Assembly: GCA_947502265.1 (NCBI GenBank)
Contig: CANMZB010000011.1
Span: 62,001 to 126,000, forward strand
Source of the DNA: an uncultured Sulfitobacter sp.
GTDB lineage: Bacteria; Pseudomonadota; Alphaproteobacteria; Rhodobacterales; Rhodobacteraceae
Direction: 5' to 3'
Length of the DNA: 64,000 nt
Each line of letters starts with the position of its first letter. Positions within the stretch are counted from its first letter, which is position 1. Under the pieces are notes generated by a model. The model was not told where the DNA came from and made no database searches. It was given only the letters and a program-made list of their open reading frames with translations. The translations under genes were made by a program, and so were the position numbers. Below, in pieces: positions 34,658-43,243 of the stretch.

Positions 34658-36346
34658 ATGGCGTTGGGCAAGAGCAAAAAAGGCGTTTGGAAATCGGGTA
34701 AAGGTAAGGGGCGCACCCATACCAAGGGCCGTCAACTGCGCGACGATGCCTGGTCTGAAGTGCGTTCGCTTCTGGGGGCCGAGCCGCGCGACCGCGATCT
34801 GCTGATCGAGCATTTGCATCTGATCCAGGACCGGTTTGGCTATCTGAGTGCTGCGCATTTGCGGGCGCTGGCAGAAGAGATGCGGCTGTCGATGGCCGAA
34901 GTTTACGAAGTCGCAACTTTTTATGCGCATTTTGATGTGGTCAAGGAGGGGGAGACGCCGCCGCCTGCGTTGACCATTCGGGTGTGCGATTCGCTGAGCT
35001 GTGAGATGGCAGGCGCGCAAGCATTGAAAACGGCGTTGGAAGACGGGTTTGACCCTGCGCAGGTCCGCGTGTTGCGCGCGCCGTGCATGGGCGGCTGCGA
35101 CAAGGCGCCTGTGGTGGCATTGGGCCACGCGCAGATTGATTTTGCGACGCCCGAGAAGGTGCAAAAGGCTGTGGCAGCGGGCGAGATCCATGCACCTGTG
35201 CCGGACTATGAAGCGTTAGAAAGTTATGTTTCGGGTGGGGGATACGAGGCGTTGAAGTCCTTGCGCGCGGATGGGGATTGGGAGGCGGTACAGGATAAAA
35301 TACACGTCTCGGGCCTGCGCGGATTGGGGGGGGCGGGGTTCCCGTCGGGTAAGAAATGGGGCTTTGTACGGGCGGCGAAGGGGCCGCGCTATCTGGCGGT
35401 AAACGGTGACGAGGGGGAGCCGGGCACTTTCAAGGATCGCTACCATCTGGAGCGCACGCCGCATCTGTTTCTGGAGGGGATGTTGATCGCCGCATGGGCC
35501 GTCGAGGCCGAGCGCGCCTTTATCTATATGCGCGACGAATATCCGGCGGTGCTGGAAATCCTCGCGCGCGAGATTGCAGCGCTTGAGGATGAGGGGATCG
35601 TCACGCCGGGATACATTGACCTGCGCCGTGGCGCGGGGGCCTATATCTGCGGCGAAGAATCCGCGATGATTGAAAGCATCGAAGGCAAGCGCGGAATTCC
35701 GCGCCATCGCCCCCCTTATGTGGCGCAAGTGGGTGTCTTCAACCGTCCGACGTTGGTACACAACATCGAGACGCTGCATTGGGTGGCCCGTGTGTGCCGT
35801 GAGGGGCCAGAGATATTGTCTTCGGTGGAAAGGAACGGGCGCAAGGGGCTGCGCAGCTATTCCGTCTCGGGGCGGGTGATGCAACCGGGAATGTATCTGC
35901 TGCCCGCAGGTTCGACCATCAGCGATATCATCGAGGCGGCGGGCGGTATGGCGGCGGGCCATGTGTTCAAAGCATATCAGCCGGGCGGGCCGTCTTCGGG
36001 GCTGCTGCCTGCGTCGATGAACGATATTCCGTTGGATTTTGACACGTTGCAACCTCACGACAGCTTCATCGGGTCTGGCGCTGTCGTGGTCTTGTCGCAG
36101 GCGGATAAAGCGCGTGATGCCGCTCTCAATATGCTGCGGTTTTTCGAGGATGAAAGTTGTGGACAGTGTACGCCGTGTCGCGTGGGTTGTGAAAAAGCGG
36201 TTAAGCTGATGCAGGCGGAGCGCTGGGATCAGGGGCTGTTGGAGGAGTTGGCGCAGGCGATGGCCGATGCCTCGATCTGCGGGCTGGGGCAGGCGGCACC
36301 AAATCCGATCCGCCTGACGATGAAGCATTTTGCGGACGAGATCTGA
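34658..36346 (+). CDS. NuoE-NuoF fusion flavoprotein (formate-dehydrogenase-type beta/diaphorase subunit)
   Basis: This 562-residue protein fuses a NuoE-like [2Fe-2S] thioredoxin domain (VCDSLSCEMAG and APCMGGCDKAP cysteine pairs) to a NuoF-like domain. The NuoF part has an NADH/FMN-binding GLRGLGGAGFPSGKKW, NGDEGEPGTFKDR, and the [4Fe-4S] ligands CGQCTPCRVGC plus a distal cysteine in SICGLGQ. The N-terminus is Lys/Gly-rich. Such fusions are the NAD-reducing module of soluble Mo/W formate dehydrogenases, normally followed by the catalytic alpha subunit. Here the next gene is an opposite-strand rhodanese, so it stands alone. Start ATG 34658 has GGGGAG upstream. Confidence 0.9.
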   Translation: MALGKSKKGVWKSGKGKGRTHTKGRQLRDDAWSEVRSLLGAEPRDRDLLIEHLHLIQDRFGYLSAAHLRALAEEMRLSMAEVYEVATFYAHFDVVKEGETPPPALTIRVCDSLSCEMAGAQALKTALEDGFDPAQVRVLRAPCMGGCDKAPVVALGHAQIDFATPEKVQKAVAAGEIHAPVPDYEALESYVSGGGYEALKSLRADGDWEAVQDKIHVSGLRGLGGAGFPSGKKWGFVRAAKGPRYLAVNGDEGEPGTFKDRYHLERTPHLFLEGMLIAAWAVEAERAFIYMRDEYPAVLEILAREIAALEDEGIVTPGYIDLRRGAGAYICGEESAMIESIEGKRGIPRHRPPYVAQVGVFNRPTLVHNIETLHWVARVCREGPEILSSVERNGRKGLRSYSVSGRVMQPGMYLLPAGSTISDIIEAAGGMAAGHVFKAYQPGGPSSGLLPASMNDIPLDFDTLQPHDSFIGSGAVVVLSQADKARDAALNMLRFFEDESCGQCTPCRVGCEKAVKLMQAERWDQGLLEELAQAMADASICGLGQAAPNPIRLTMKHFADEI

Positions 36347-36352
36347 TAAAAG

Positions 36353-36379
36353 GCAGGGTGCATCGATCGCGCACCCTGC
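36353..36379. other. Stem-loop between convergent genes
   Basis: GCAGGGTGC pairs perfectly with GCACCCTGC around a 9-nt loop, 7 bp after the flavoprotein stop. No T-tract follows. Its position suits a shared transcript end for the flavoprotein (plus) and rhodanese (minus) genes. Confidence 0.45.
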
Positions 36380-36397
36380 GCCCCGTCCCGAATTTGG

Positions 36398-36985
36398 TCA
36401 GCCCCCTGCCACGGTCAGGCCCAATTGACGCCAAACCTGCATGCCGCCGCGGTAGTAAAAGATACGATCTGCCGGAAAGCCTGCTTCAACCATGTTGCGG
36501 ATCGCCGTAGGTGACTGGCCGCACCAGATGCCGTTGCAAAAAAGTGCGACCCGCTTTGCGCTCTCGCAATCCCAGCCGTCAAAATCCGGTTCACATCCAA
36601 GTTGAGCCAATTCGTCCAACACATAGGTGTAGGGGATGTTGATCGCACCCGGGATTGTACCGCCTTCGAACCAGTCGGGGGTGCGGCTGTCCACCACAAC
36701 GGAATCCGGGTCTTTCAGGATCTCGATCAATTCAAGCTCGCCGATGGTTGTCACGCCGGCTGCGGGTGTCATTGGCTGGATGCAGAATTCGGGACAGGGA
36801 CGCGAGGTACGCGCCCATTCGCCGGTGACCTCGTGTTGGGTATCCTGAATGCGCCCGATCTCCACCATCCCGGTTGCGGTTGGTACGGTGACCGTTGGCA
36901 TATCCTTGGCAATGGCGACCTTGATATCGGCATTTGCGGTCCCCGCCGCGAGCGTCAAGGCGAGTATGAGCCAAAGTTTTTTCAT
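36398..36985 (-). CDS. Periplasmic rhodanese-like protein
   Basis: At 195 residues it carries a Sec signal peptide ([19 protein letters not shown]) and a rhodanese domain in the C-terminal two thirds: VVVDSRTPDWFEGGTIPGAI and an active-site loop ALFCNGIWCGQS, with two cysteines (CNGIWC) instead of the usual single-Cys six-residue loop. Two further cysteines lie in RPCPEFCIQP. A role in periplasmic sulfur or thiol chemistry is likely, with the substrate unknown. A strong GGGAGGAC box fixes the start. Confidence 0.85.
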   Translation of the reverse strand: MKKLWLILALTLAAGTANADIKVAIAKDMPTVTVPTATGMVEIGRIQDTQHEVTGEWARTSRPCPEFCIQPMTPAAGVTTIGELELIEILKDPDSVVVDSRTPDWFEGGTIPGAINIPYTYVLDELAQLGCEPDFDGWDCESAKRVALFCNGIWCGQSPTAIRNMVEAGFPADRIFYYRGGMQVWRQLGLTVAGG

Positions 36986-37086
36986 TGCGATGTCCTCCCT
37001 GAAACGATCGTTTATGCAAGGATAAGTGTAACGACCATGCCATGATACGTCACGGCGAAATGCCGCCTTCATTTCAGGTTGCCGCG

Positions 37087-37977
37087 CTATTTGTTTTGAA
37101 CCACGAGGCAGTTGCAGCGCTGTGATTTTATCTGTCCGCAAAGTTTTTGCGCGCCTGCGCGGGTGTTGCGACCGATGCGCGCAAAGAAATATCCCTTCTT
37201 GCCCGAAACGCGGTTCTTCACATAGATGAGATCCAGCTTTTCGGCGCTGACAAGCCCGCGGCAGGCGGCTGTTTGGCGGCGGATTTTATCTTGGGCCGAT
37301 TTTTTCGACATGCCAAAGCCCAATTGCACGCCCCACGGTTTGATCAGGGGTGGGGGTGGTTTGGCCAGTTTGATGGGTGTGAGACGGCGGTCACGGGCCA
37401 TTTCCGAACAGGCAGCGTAAAATGTCTTGTCCTTGGACAGGCGGAAATCATGGGTTGTGGGTGGCGCATCGCGCCATTGTTCGGCGCTTAGGCCTGTGAT
37501 GACAGGGACGTAGTTGATCGTTTCGAAGGCCAGCCCCTTGCCCTCCAGAAAACCTTCGGCGCGCCGTTCGCCGCCGTTGTAGCCGATGGCGGCCATGCCC
37601 TCATTGCCATAGCGGCGCACCATCTCGGCCAGATATTGCGCGGAATGATCCAGCGCATCGGCGGGGTTGTAGGGATCTTTGAGGCCACGCAGGTGGGCGG
37701 TAGACGGGATGAATTGTGCAATGCCGCGTGCGTTTGCATGAGATAACGCATTGGGATCAAATCGGCTTTCCTGCCAGATGAGGCGTGCAAAAAATCCGGC
37801 GTCCAAGCCGTAGCGGGTGGCAAATACCTCGATGGCATTGCAGGTATCGTAGACAAAATGCTCTGGGCGGATGCAATGTGCATGGCCCCATTTTCCGCTA
37901 CTGCACTGGCGTTGGGGCGGTTCGGACCACGCGGCACCCGCCCAGATCACACAAAAAAGAACCACCCATATCCGCAT
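37087..37977 (-). CDS. Lytic transglycosylase (SLT domain)
   Basis: This 296-residue protein has a signal peptide (MRIWVVLFCVIWAGAAWS) and an SLT domain with the catalytic Glu in LIWQESRFDPNALS, then ARGIAQFIPSTA and AAIGYNGGERR. The C-terminal third is a SPOR/Sel1-unlike Cys-rich segment (AACRGLVSAEKL; QKLCGQIKSQRCNCLVV). It cleaves peptidoglycan in the periplasm. It is divergent from ftsY with a 110-bp gap, and is separate from the rhodanese downstream (101-bp gap). Confidence 0.9.
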   Translation of the reverse strand: MRIWVVLFCVIWAGAAWSEPPQRQCSSGKWGHAHCIRPEHFVYDTCNAIEVFATRYGLDAGFFARLIWQESRFDPNALSHANARGIAQFIPSTAHLRGLKDPYNPADALDHSAQYLAEMVRRYGNEGMAAIGYNGGERRAEGFLEGKGLAFETINYVPVITGLSAEQWRDAPPTTHDFRLSKDKTFYAACSEMARDRRLTPIKLAKPPPPLIKPWGVQLGFGMSKKSAQDKIRRQTAACRGLVSAEKLDLIYVKNRVSGKKGYFFARIGRNTRAGAQKLCGQIKSQRCNCLVVQNK

Positions 37978-38087
37978 GACGCATTGGTGGCCTGTGGCTT
38001 GTGGGAAGTCAATCTTTGCCGCCTCTCTTCCAATAGATGCTCCAAGGGGTTAGATCGGACGTAGACAGTGACCGGAGACAGTGCCCC

Positions 38088-39344
38088 GTGGCGTTTTTCA
38101 AGAAACTCAAAGATCGTTTATTCAAGTCCTCCGAGCGGATCGACGAAGGACTGGAGGCGATTGTCAGCGACGGCGGCGCGCAAGAGGGCGCTGCTGTTAA
38201 CGAGATGACGGCGACGCCCGCCCAAGCCCCGCAGGAGCAAGCGCTCGCGCGCGAAAGCACCGATCCTGCGCCCGTTGAGCCGCCGGAGCCTGAAGAAAAG
38301 GCGGAACCCGAAGAAAAGACGGTGCCCGCGCCTGAAATCGAAGCGCCTGAGGTGAAGGACGAGAGCGAGACACGCGCGTCTTCCACAGCGGAACCTTTGC
38401 GCACGACGTTGACGCCTGTGTCCCCCCTCGACACGCCTGACCCTGCCGCCGAAGCCCCCAAACGTGGCATCCTTGGCCGTATAATCGGGCGGGGCGGCGA
38501 AGCCCCTGTGGTACGCCGCGTGTTGGATGACGCGATGCTTGAACAGCTCGAAGAGCTGTTGATTTCTACCGATATGGGTGTGGATACCGCCCTGCGGGTG
38601 ACGGCGAACATGGCCGAGGGGCGTCTGGGGCGCAAACTCTCTGTGGCTGAGATCAAGGCGCTGATGTCGCAGGAAATCGCCCGTATTATGGAGCCAGTGG
38701 CCAAGCCGCTACCGCTGTATGCAAAAAAACCACAGGTGGTTTTGGTGGTCGGCGTTAACGGCTCGGGCAAGACAACGACAATCGGCAAGCTGGCAAGCCA
38801 ATTCCGCGCGGCGGGCAAGACAGTGGTGATCGCGGCGGGTGATACGTTTCGTGCGGCTGCTGTCGAACAGCTTCAGGTTTGGGGGGATCGGGCAGGCGTG
38901 CCTGTGCTGACCGCTGCACAGGGCAGCGATCCGGCAAGCCTTGTCTTCGATGCGATCGGCCGTGCGGAGGCCGATGGGGCCGATCTGCTTTTGATCGACA
39001 CGGCGGGGCGGCTGCAAAACCGGGGTGACCTGATGGAGGAACTCGCCAAGATCGTGCGCGTGATCCGCAAGAAAGACCCTGATGCGCCGCACAACACTCT
39101 TTTGGTACTGGATGCCACAACAGGGCAGAACGCCCTGAGCCAGGTGAAGGTTTTTCAGGAAATCTCGGACGTCTCGGGCCTTGTTATGACCAAGCTTGAC
39201 GGCACCGCCAAGGGGGGCGTGTTGGTCGCGCTGGCCGACAAATTCGGCCTGCCTATCCATGCCATCGGGGTGGGTGAACAGATCGACGATCTGCAACCTT
39301 TTGATCCCGAAGAATTCGCAGACGCGCTGACGGGGCGCGAATGA
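38088..39344 (+). CDS. ftsY: Signal recognition particle receptor FtsY
   Basis: This 418-residue GTPase docks SRP-ribosome complexes at the membrane. An N-terminal basic helix (AFFKKLKDRLFKSSER) is followed by an acidic A domain of about 110 residues, then the NG domain: P-loop GVNGSGKTTT (about 222-231), DTFRAAAVEQL, DTAGRLQN and TKLDGTAKGG. The start is a GTG at 38088 that restores the canonical MAFFKKL beginning; GGAGA lies upstream. An earlier in-frame ATG adds 17 unrelated residues. It is followed 66 bp later by an EamA transporter gene. Confidence 0.94.
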   Translation: MAFFKKLKDRLFKSSERIDEGLEAIVSDGGAQEGAAVNEMTATPAQAPQEQALARESTDPAPVEPPEPEEKAEPEEKTVPAPEIEAPEVKDESETRASSTAEPLRTTLTPVSPLDTPDPAAEAPKRGILGRIIGRGGEAPVVRRVLDDAMLEQLEELLISTDMGVDTALRVTANMAEGRLGRKLSVAEIKALMSQEIARIMEPVAKPLPLYAKKPQVVLVVGVNGSGKTTTIGKLASQFRAAGKTVVIAAGDTFRAAAVEQLQVWGDRAGVPVLTAAQGSDPASLVFDAIGRAEADGADLLLIDTAGRLQNRGDLMEELAKIVRVIRKKDPDAPHNTLLVLDATTGQNALSQVKVFQEISDVSGLVMTKLDGTAKGGVLVALADKFGLPIHAIGVGEQIDDLQPFDPEEFADALTGRE

Positions 39345-39410
39345 ACGCTACTGTGTGGGGCGGTTTCGCTAACCTTGTAGGGCGCTCAACGTGACCCGCG
39401 CAGGCGTTTC

Positions 39411-40313
39411 ATGACCGAATGGCTTGCGCAGATCGAAGGAACGGAGGCCGGACATCAGCTGGCGTTGATTCTTGCTTTGTCGGCGGCGTTTTTGCATGCG
39501 GTCTTCGGGGCGCTGCAAAAGGGACGGTATGATCCGTGGCTGACCCGTGGGGCGATTGACGGTTGCTATTGCCTGATGGCCGCACCCTTTGCGCTTTTTG
39601 TGGTGCCGTGGCCGGAGCCGATGATGTGGCCGATCTTTGCGGGTGCCTGGGTGATTCACACGCTTTACAAATTGCTTCAGGCCGCTGCGTACACCAAGGG
39701 CGCGTATACGGTGGTCTATCCGGTCGTGCGCGGCACCGGTCCGCTGTTCACGGTCATCGGTGCCTATCTGATCTTTGGCGAAACCTTCAGCCTTGTTCAA
39801 TGGCTGGGGGTGGGCGTTCTGATGGCCGGTATCTTCGGGTTGGCGATCTATAATCTGATCTATCTGACGTCTGAACGCGATACGTTGAACGCGGCGCTGG
39901 GGTTGGCGGTGCTGACCGGGATATTTGTGGCGCTCTACACCACTTATGATGCTTATGGCATCCGCGCGACGCCCAATCCGTTCACGTTCCTCGCATGGTT
40001 TTTCATGATCGACGGGATGGTGTTTCCGTTTTTGGCCGCACGCCGCTGGGGCAAGATGGCCATACCGCCCGCGCTTGGACCGCTGATGACGCGCGGCGTT
40101 TTTGGCGGTATCGTGGCGTTTATGAGCTTTGGCGCGATTATGATGGCGACACGGCTTGATAAAGTGGGTGAAGCGGCGGTATTGCGCGAGACCTCGACCG
40201 TTTTTGCAGCCCTCATCGGCTGGCTTGTACTGAAAGAAACCGTAGGCCCGCGGCGCATCGCCCTGATGACGTTGATCGCGGTCGGTGCGGTGATTGTGGA
40301 ATTCGGAGGCTAA
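39411..40313 (+). CDS. EamA/DMT family membrane transporter
   Basis: This 300-residue protein has ten predicted transmembrane helices in two EamA repeats. The first half holds AAAYTKGAYTVVYPVVRGTG and the second ends ETSTVFAALIGWLVLKETVG, a typical DMT signature, before a last helix. It is likely an exporter or permease of a small metabolite; specificity cannot be told. It begins in a stretch with only five bases to yciB downstream, so it is likely co-transcribed with yciB and possibly with ftsY. Confidence 0.87.
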   Translation: MTEWLAQIEGTEAGHQLALILALSAAFLHAVFGALQKGRYDPWLTRGAIDGCYCLMAAPFALFVVPWPEPMMWPIFAGAWVIHTLYKLLQAAAYTKGAYTVVYPVVRGTGPLFTVIGAYLIFGETFSLVQWLGVGVLMAGIFGLAIYNLIYLTSERDTLNAALGLAVLTGIFVALYTTYDAYGIRATPNPFTFLAWFFMIDGMVFPFLAARRWGKMAIPPALGPLMTRGVFGGIVAFMSFGAIMMATRLDKVGEAAVLRETSTVFAALIGWLVLKETVGPRRIALMTLIAVGAVIVEFGG

Positions 40314-40318
40314 CGCCC

Positions 40319-40927
40319 ATGGCGCAGACACGCGAAATCAACCCGATCCTGAAACAGGTGCTGGAACTGGGGCCAACGCTGGCTTTTTTCGTTCTCTATC
40401 TGTGGATCAAGGACGACAGCTTTGTCATTGGCGGGACTAAATACACGGGCTTTATCGTGGCGGCTGTTGTGTTCGTGCCGATCCTTCTGGTCGCGATGGC
40501 GATCCTGTGGGCACTTACGGGCAAGCTGAGCCGGATGCAGGTGTTCACCGCCTTTATGGTGATCTTTTTCGGCGGGCTGACCGCTTGGTTCAACGATGAA
40601 CGGTTTTTCAAGATGAAAACCTCCATCGTATATGGGCTCTTCGCGGTGATTCTTGGAATCGGACTGCTGAAAGGCCGGTCTTGGCTGGAGTTCGTGATGA
40701 GTGACGCAATGCCGATGCGCCACGAAGGCTGGATGATCCTGACGCGGCGGCTGACGCTGGCCTTTGGTGTGCTGGCGCTGGTGAACGAGATCGTCTGGCG
40801 GACCATGTCCACCGAGGCTTGGGTGAAGATCGAGACATTCGGCTTTCCGATTGCCTTGATGGCATTCCTTTTCTGGCAGTTTACCCATCTCCAACCCTAT
40901 GTGATCGAAGAAGAAAACGCGGAGTGA
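40319..40927 (+). CDS. yciB: Inner-membrane-spanning protein YciB (septation protein A family)
   Basis: The 202-residue protein has five or six transmembrane helices and the family pattern ELGPTLAFFVLYLWIKD, GGLTAWFNDERFFKMK, and WRTMSTEAWVKIETFGFPI. YciB/IspZ proteins affect envelope integrity and septation; the precise biochemical role is unresolved. It begins five bases after the EamA stop. A perfect 13-bp stem follows the stop. Confidence 0.93.
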   Translation: MAQTREINPILKQVLELGPTLAFFVLYLWIKDDSFVIGGTKYTGFIVAAVVFVPILLVAMAILWALTGKLSRMQVFTAFMVIFFGGLTAWFNDERFFKMKTSIVYGLFAVILGIGLLKGRSWLEFVMSDAMPMRHEGWMILTRRLTLAFGVLALVNEIVWRTMSTEAWVKIETFGFPIALMAFLFWQFTHLQPYVIEEENAE

Positions 40928-40935
40928 TGCGGGTA

Positions 40936-40964
40936 CGCACAAATCCTCAAAGAGGATTTGTGCG
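40936..40964. other. Perfect 13-bp stem-loop between convergent yciB and GST genes
   Basis: CGCACAAATCCTC pairs with GAGGATTTGTGCG around an AAA loop. It is strong but lacks a T-tract on either strand. It probably acts as a shared 3' end or RNA-stability element. Confidence 0.55.
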
Positions 40965-40996
40965 CAAACGTTCCATGAAAGTTTGCGGCTCCGGCA

Positions 40997-41692
40997 TCAG
41001 CGTTTAAACAGGGTTTCCTGTGCCTCTTTTTTGAAATCTGCGCGCTTGTCTGCATGAAGCGCGCGGCCTGCTTGTACGCCTGGGCGCGCGCCCATTGTAT
41101 CGAGCCAGCGTGCCAGATGCGGTTTGTCTTCAAGTGTTTGTTGCTGGCCTTCCCAAAGGGAGGCCCATCCCCAGATCGAAAAATCGGCGATGGAGACAAA
41201 ATCTCCGGCCACAAACGCGTTGTCTGCGAGTTGCCTGTCCAGCACTGCGTAAAGGCGCGCAACCTCTGCGCGGTAGCGGTCTTTGGCATAGGGCAGATCA
41301 TGTGGCGGATCCATTGCGGGGGCATATTTCAGAAAATGATGGGCTTGCCCTGCCATCGGGCCAAGGCCTCCCATCTGCCACATCAGCCACTGGTCCACTG
41401 CGATCCGCTGCCGCTCTGTTGTGCCGCAAAAGAGGCCGGTTTTGCGCGCGAGGTATTGCAAGATTGCGCCGCTCTCGAAAATTGACAGGGGCGCGCCGTC
41501 CGGCCCGTCGGGGTCGACGATGGCGGGCATCCGGTTGTTCGGGGCGATCTTCAGGAATTCGGGATCGAATTGGTCGCCTGCGCCGATGTTGATGAGGTGG
41601 GTATTGTAGGGCAGCCCCATCTCCTCAAGGCAGATCGAGACTTTCCAGCCGTTTGGGGTGGGCCAGAAATAAAGATCAATGGGGGTGCTCAT
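40997..41692 (-). CDS. Glutathione S-transferase family protein (YfcG/Ure2-like)
   Basis: This 231-residue protein has the nu-class GST pattern: MSTPIDLYFWPTPNGWKVSI at the N-terminus, then NNRMPAIVDPDGPDGAPLSI and FESGAILQYLARKTG. YfcG-type enzymes use two glutathione molecules as a disulfide reductase rather than a classical transferase. The C-terminal helical domain is complete and ends near KKEAQETLFKR. The start MSTPID is chosen over a 23-residue upstream extension. Confidence 0.9.
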   Translation of the reverse strand: MSTPIDLYFWPTPNGWKVSICLEEMGLPYNTHLINIGAGDQFDPEFLKIAPNNRMPAIVDPDGPDGAPLSIFESGAILQYLARKTGLFCGTTERQRIAVDQWLMWQMGGLGPMAGQAHHFLKYAPAMDPPHDLPYAKDRYRAEVARLYAVLDRQLADNAFVAGDFVSIADFSIWGWASLWEGQQQTLEDKPHLARWLDTMGARPGVQAGRALHADKRADFKKEAQETLFKR

Positions 41693-41811
41693 GGGGTGCT
41701 CTTTGTATTTGGGTGACGTTGTCGTGATGATGCCGGTTTTGGCCGCGAGGGCAAGAGGCACGTTCGCGCACTGTCTGCTTGACGCACAAAGGCCAATCCC
41801 ATAACTAAATT

Positions 41812-41864
41812 CCGTGGCGATTTGTTACCGGATTGCGGGCCACGTTAAACATCCCGCTAAAAGG
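41812..41864 (+). ncRNA. SAM-II riboswitch aptamer
   Basis: CGTGGC (41813-41818) pairs with GCCACG (41839-41844). The conserved GATTTG, ACCGGATTGC and TTAAACATCCCGCTAAAAGG segments stand at the right places for the H-type pseudoknot of SAM-II (metA motif). It is 95 nt upstream of metZ, the expected target. High S-adenosylmethionine should reduce metZ expression. Confidence 0.93.
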
Positions 41865-41872
41865 TCAGGATG

Positions 41873-41910
41873 AAAGCCCCCTTTCGCTTGACCGCGACTG
41901 GGGTTTTTTT
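41873..41910 (+). terminator. Possible attenuator in the metZ leader
   Basis: AAGCCCC and GGGG flank a loop, followed directly by seven T (41904-41910). An overlapping alternative helix pairs GGTCA (41864-41868) with TGACC (near 41889). The layout suggests a terminator/antiterminator choice after the SAM-II aptamer, although SAM-II is often thought to act on translation. Confidence 0.4.
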
Positions 41911-41958
41911 ATGCCGCGCCCCGCCTTGATTCTTACCGGCACGCAAAGGAACATAGCA

Positions 41959-43143
41959 ATGAGCGATAACTGGAAACCGAGCACCAAAGCCGTCCACGCA
42001 GGCACCCGCCGCAGCCAGTACGGCGAGGTGTCCGAGGCGATTTTTCTGACCCAAGGCTTTGTGTACGAGAGTGCCGAGCATGCCGAGCAGCGGTTTATTG
42101 CCTCGGGCGAGGATGAATTTATCTACGCCCGCTACGGCAATCCAACCGTCGCCATGTTCGAAGACCGCGTCGCAGCGCTTGAGGGCGCCGAGGACGCTTT
42201 TGCCACGGCCTCCGGTATGGCGGCTGTTTCTGGTGCACTGATGTCGATGCTCAAGGCAGGAGATCACGTTGTCTCTGCGCGCGCACTCTTTGGGTCGTGC
42301 CTCTACGTTCTCGAAGAGATCCTGACACGCTACGGGGTCGAGGTGACCTTTGTGGACGGGACCGATCTGGCGGAATGGGAGGCTGCGATCCGCGATGACA
42401 CCAAGGCCGTGTTTTTCGAATCGATTTCGAATCCCACTCTGCAACTTGTCGATATAGAAGCGGTAAGCGCGCTGGCACATGCCAAAGGCGCGCTTGTTCT
42501 GCTGGACAATGTATTTGCTACGCCGGTGTTCTCGGATGCGATCGCGCAGGGGGCGGATGTCGTGATCTATTCCGCCACCAAACATATTGATGGGCAGGGC
42601 CGTGCGCTGGGCGGGGTGATCCTTGGCACCCGCGATTTTATCCGTGGCACAGTGGAACCTTACATGAAACATACCGGTGGTTCGATGTCGCCTTTTACTG
42701 CGTGGATCATGCTCAAAGGGTTGGAGACGATGAATTTGCGTGTGCGCGCGCAGGCCGCATCGGCAGAAGCGGTCGGCAAGGCGCTGGAAGGGCATGCCGC
42801 GTTGAAGCAGATGGTTTATCCGGGTCTGCCAAGCCACCCCCAGCATGATTTGACCGTGCGCCAGATGGGCAAGGGCGGCACGGTGATTGCGTTGGATCTG
42901 GCAGGCGGCAAAGACGCCGCGTTCAAGTTTCTCAACGCCATCAAGGTGGGTGTGATTTCGAACAATCTGGGTGATACGAAAACCATCCTGACCCATCCTG
43001 CCACCACGACCCACCAGCGCTTACCGCAAGCGCAAAAGGAGTTGTTGGGCATCACCCCCGGTCTGGTGCGCATCAGTATTGGTCTGGAGGATAGCGAAGA
43101 CCTGATCGCTGATTTTACTCAAGCCCTTGATGGCGCAAAATAG
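41959..43143 (+). CDS. metZ: O-succinylhomoserine sulfhydrylase
   Basis: This 394-residue PLP enzyme of the Cys/Met-metabolism family makes homocysteine from O-succinylhomoserine and sulfide. Motifs seen are YARYGNPT, the PLP-binding Lys208 in YSATKHIDGQG, GGSMSPFTAW and the C-terminal THPATTTHQRL. The start MSDNWKPS has AAAGGA upstream; a 42-residue N-terminal extension of the frame crosses the riboswitch region and is not used. Leader control is by a SAM-II riboswitch. A hairpin follows the stop. Confidence 0.95.
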   Translation: MSDNWKPSTKAVHAGTRRSQYGEVSEAIFLTQGFVYESAEHAEQRFIASGEDEFIYARYGNPTVAMFEDRVAALEGAEDAFATASGMAAVSGALMSMLKAGDHVVSARALFGSCLYVLEEILTRYGVEVTFVDGTDLAEWEAAIRDDTKAVFFESISNPTLQLVDIEAVSALAHAKGALVLLDNVFATPVFSDAIAQGADVVIYSATKHIDGQGRALGGVILGTRDFIRGTVEPYMKHTGGSMSPFTAWIMLKGLETMNLRVRAQAASAEAVGKALEGHAALKQMVYPGLPSHPQHDLTVRQMGKGGTVIALDLAGGKDAAFKFLNAIKVGVISNNLGDTKTILTHPATTTHQRLPQAQKELLGITPGLVRISIGLEDSEDLIADFTQALDGAK

Positions 43144-43145
43144 GC

Positions 43146-43176
43146 AGCCCATGGCGTTCTTTGCCCCCTATGGGCT
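43146..43176 (+). terminator. Stem-loop after metZ, weak terminator
   Basis: AGCCCAT (43146-43152) pairs with ATGGGCT (43170-43176), with an inner GGC/GCC helix. The tail ATAATCATTT is only moderately T-rich. TATAAT at 43176-43181 looks like a -10 element but has no matching -35. Confidence 0.4.
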
Positions 43177-43243
43177 ATAATCATTTGGTATTCTGCGCAG
43201 GGAGCCCTACATATGGTTCCTGCTCAACGAGGGGGCTCATGCC

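Noticed and set aside
43153-43181. TATAAT promoter for folE2
   Set aside because: A perfect -10 is present but there is no acceptable -35 at 16-18 bp, and it overlaps the metZ hairpin.
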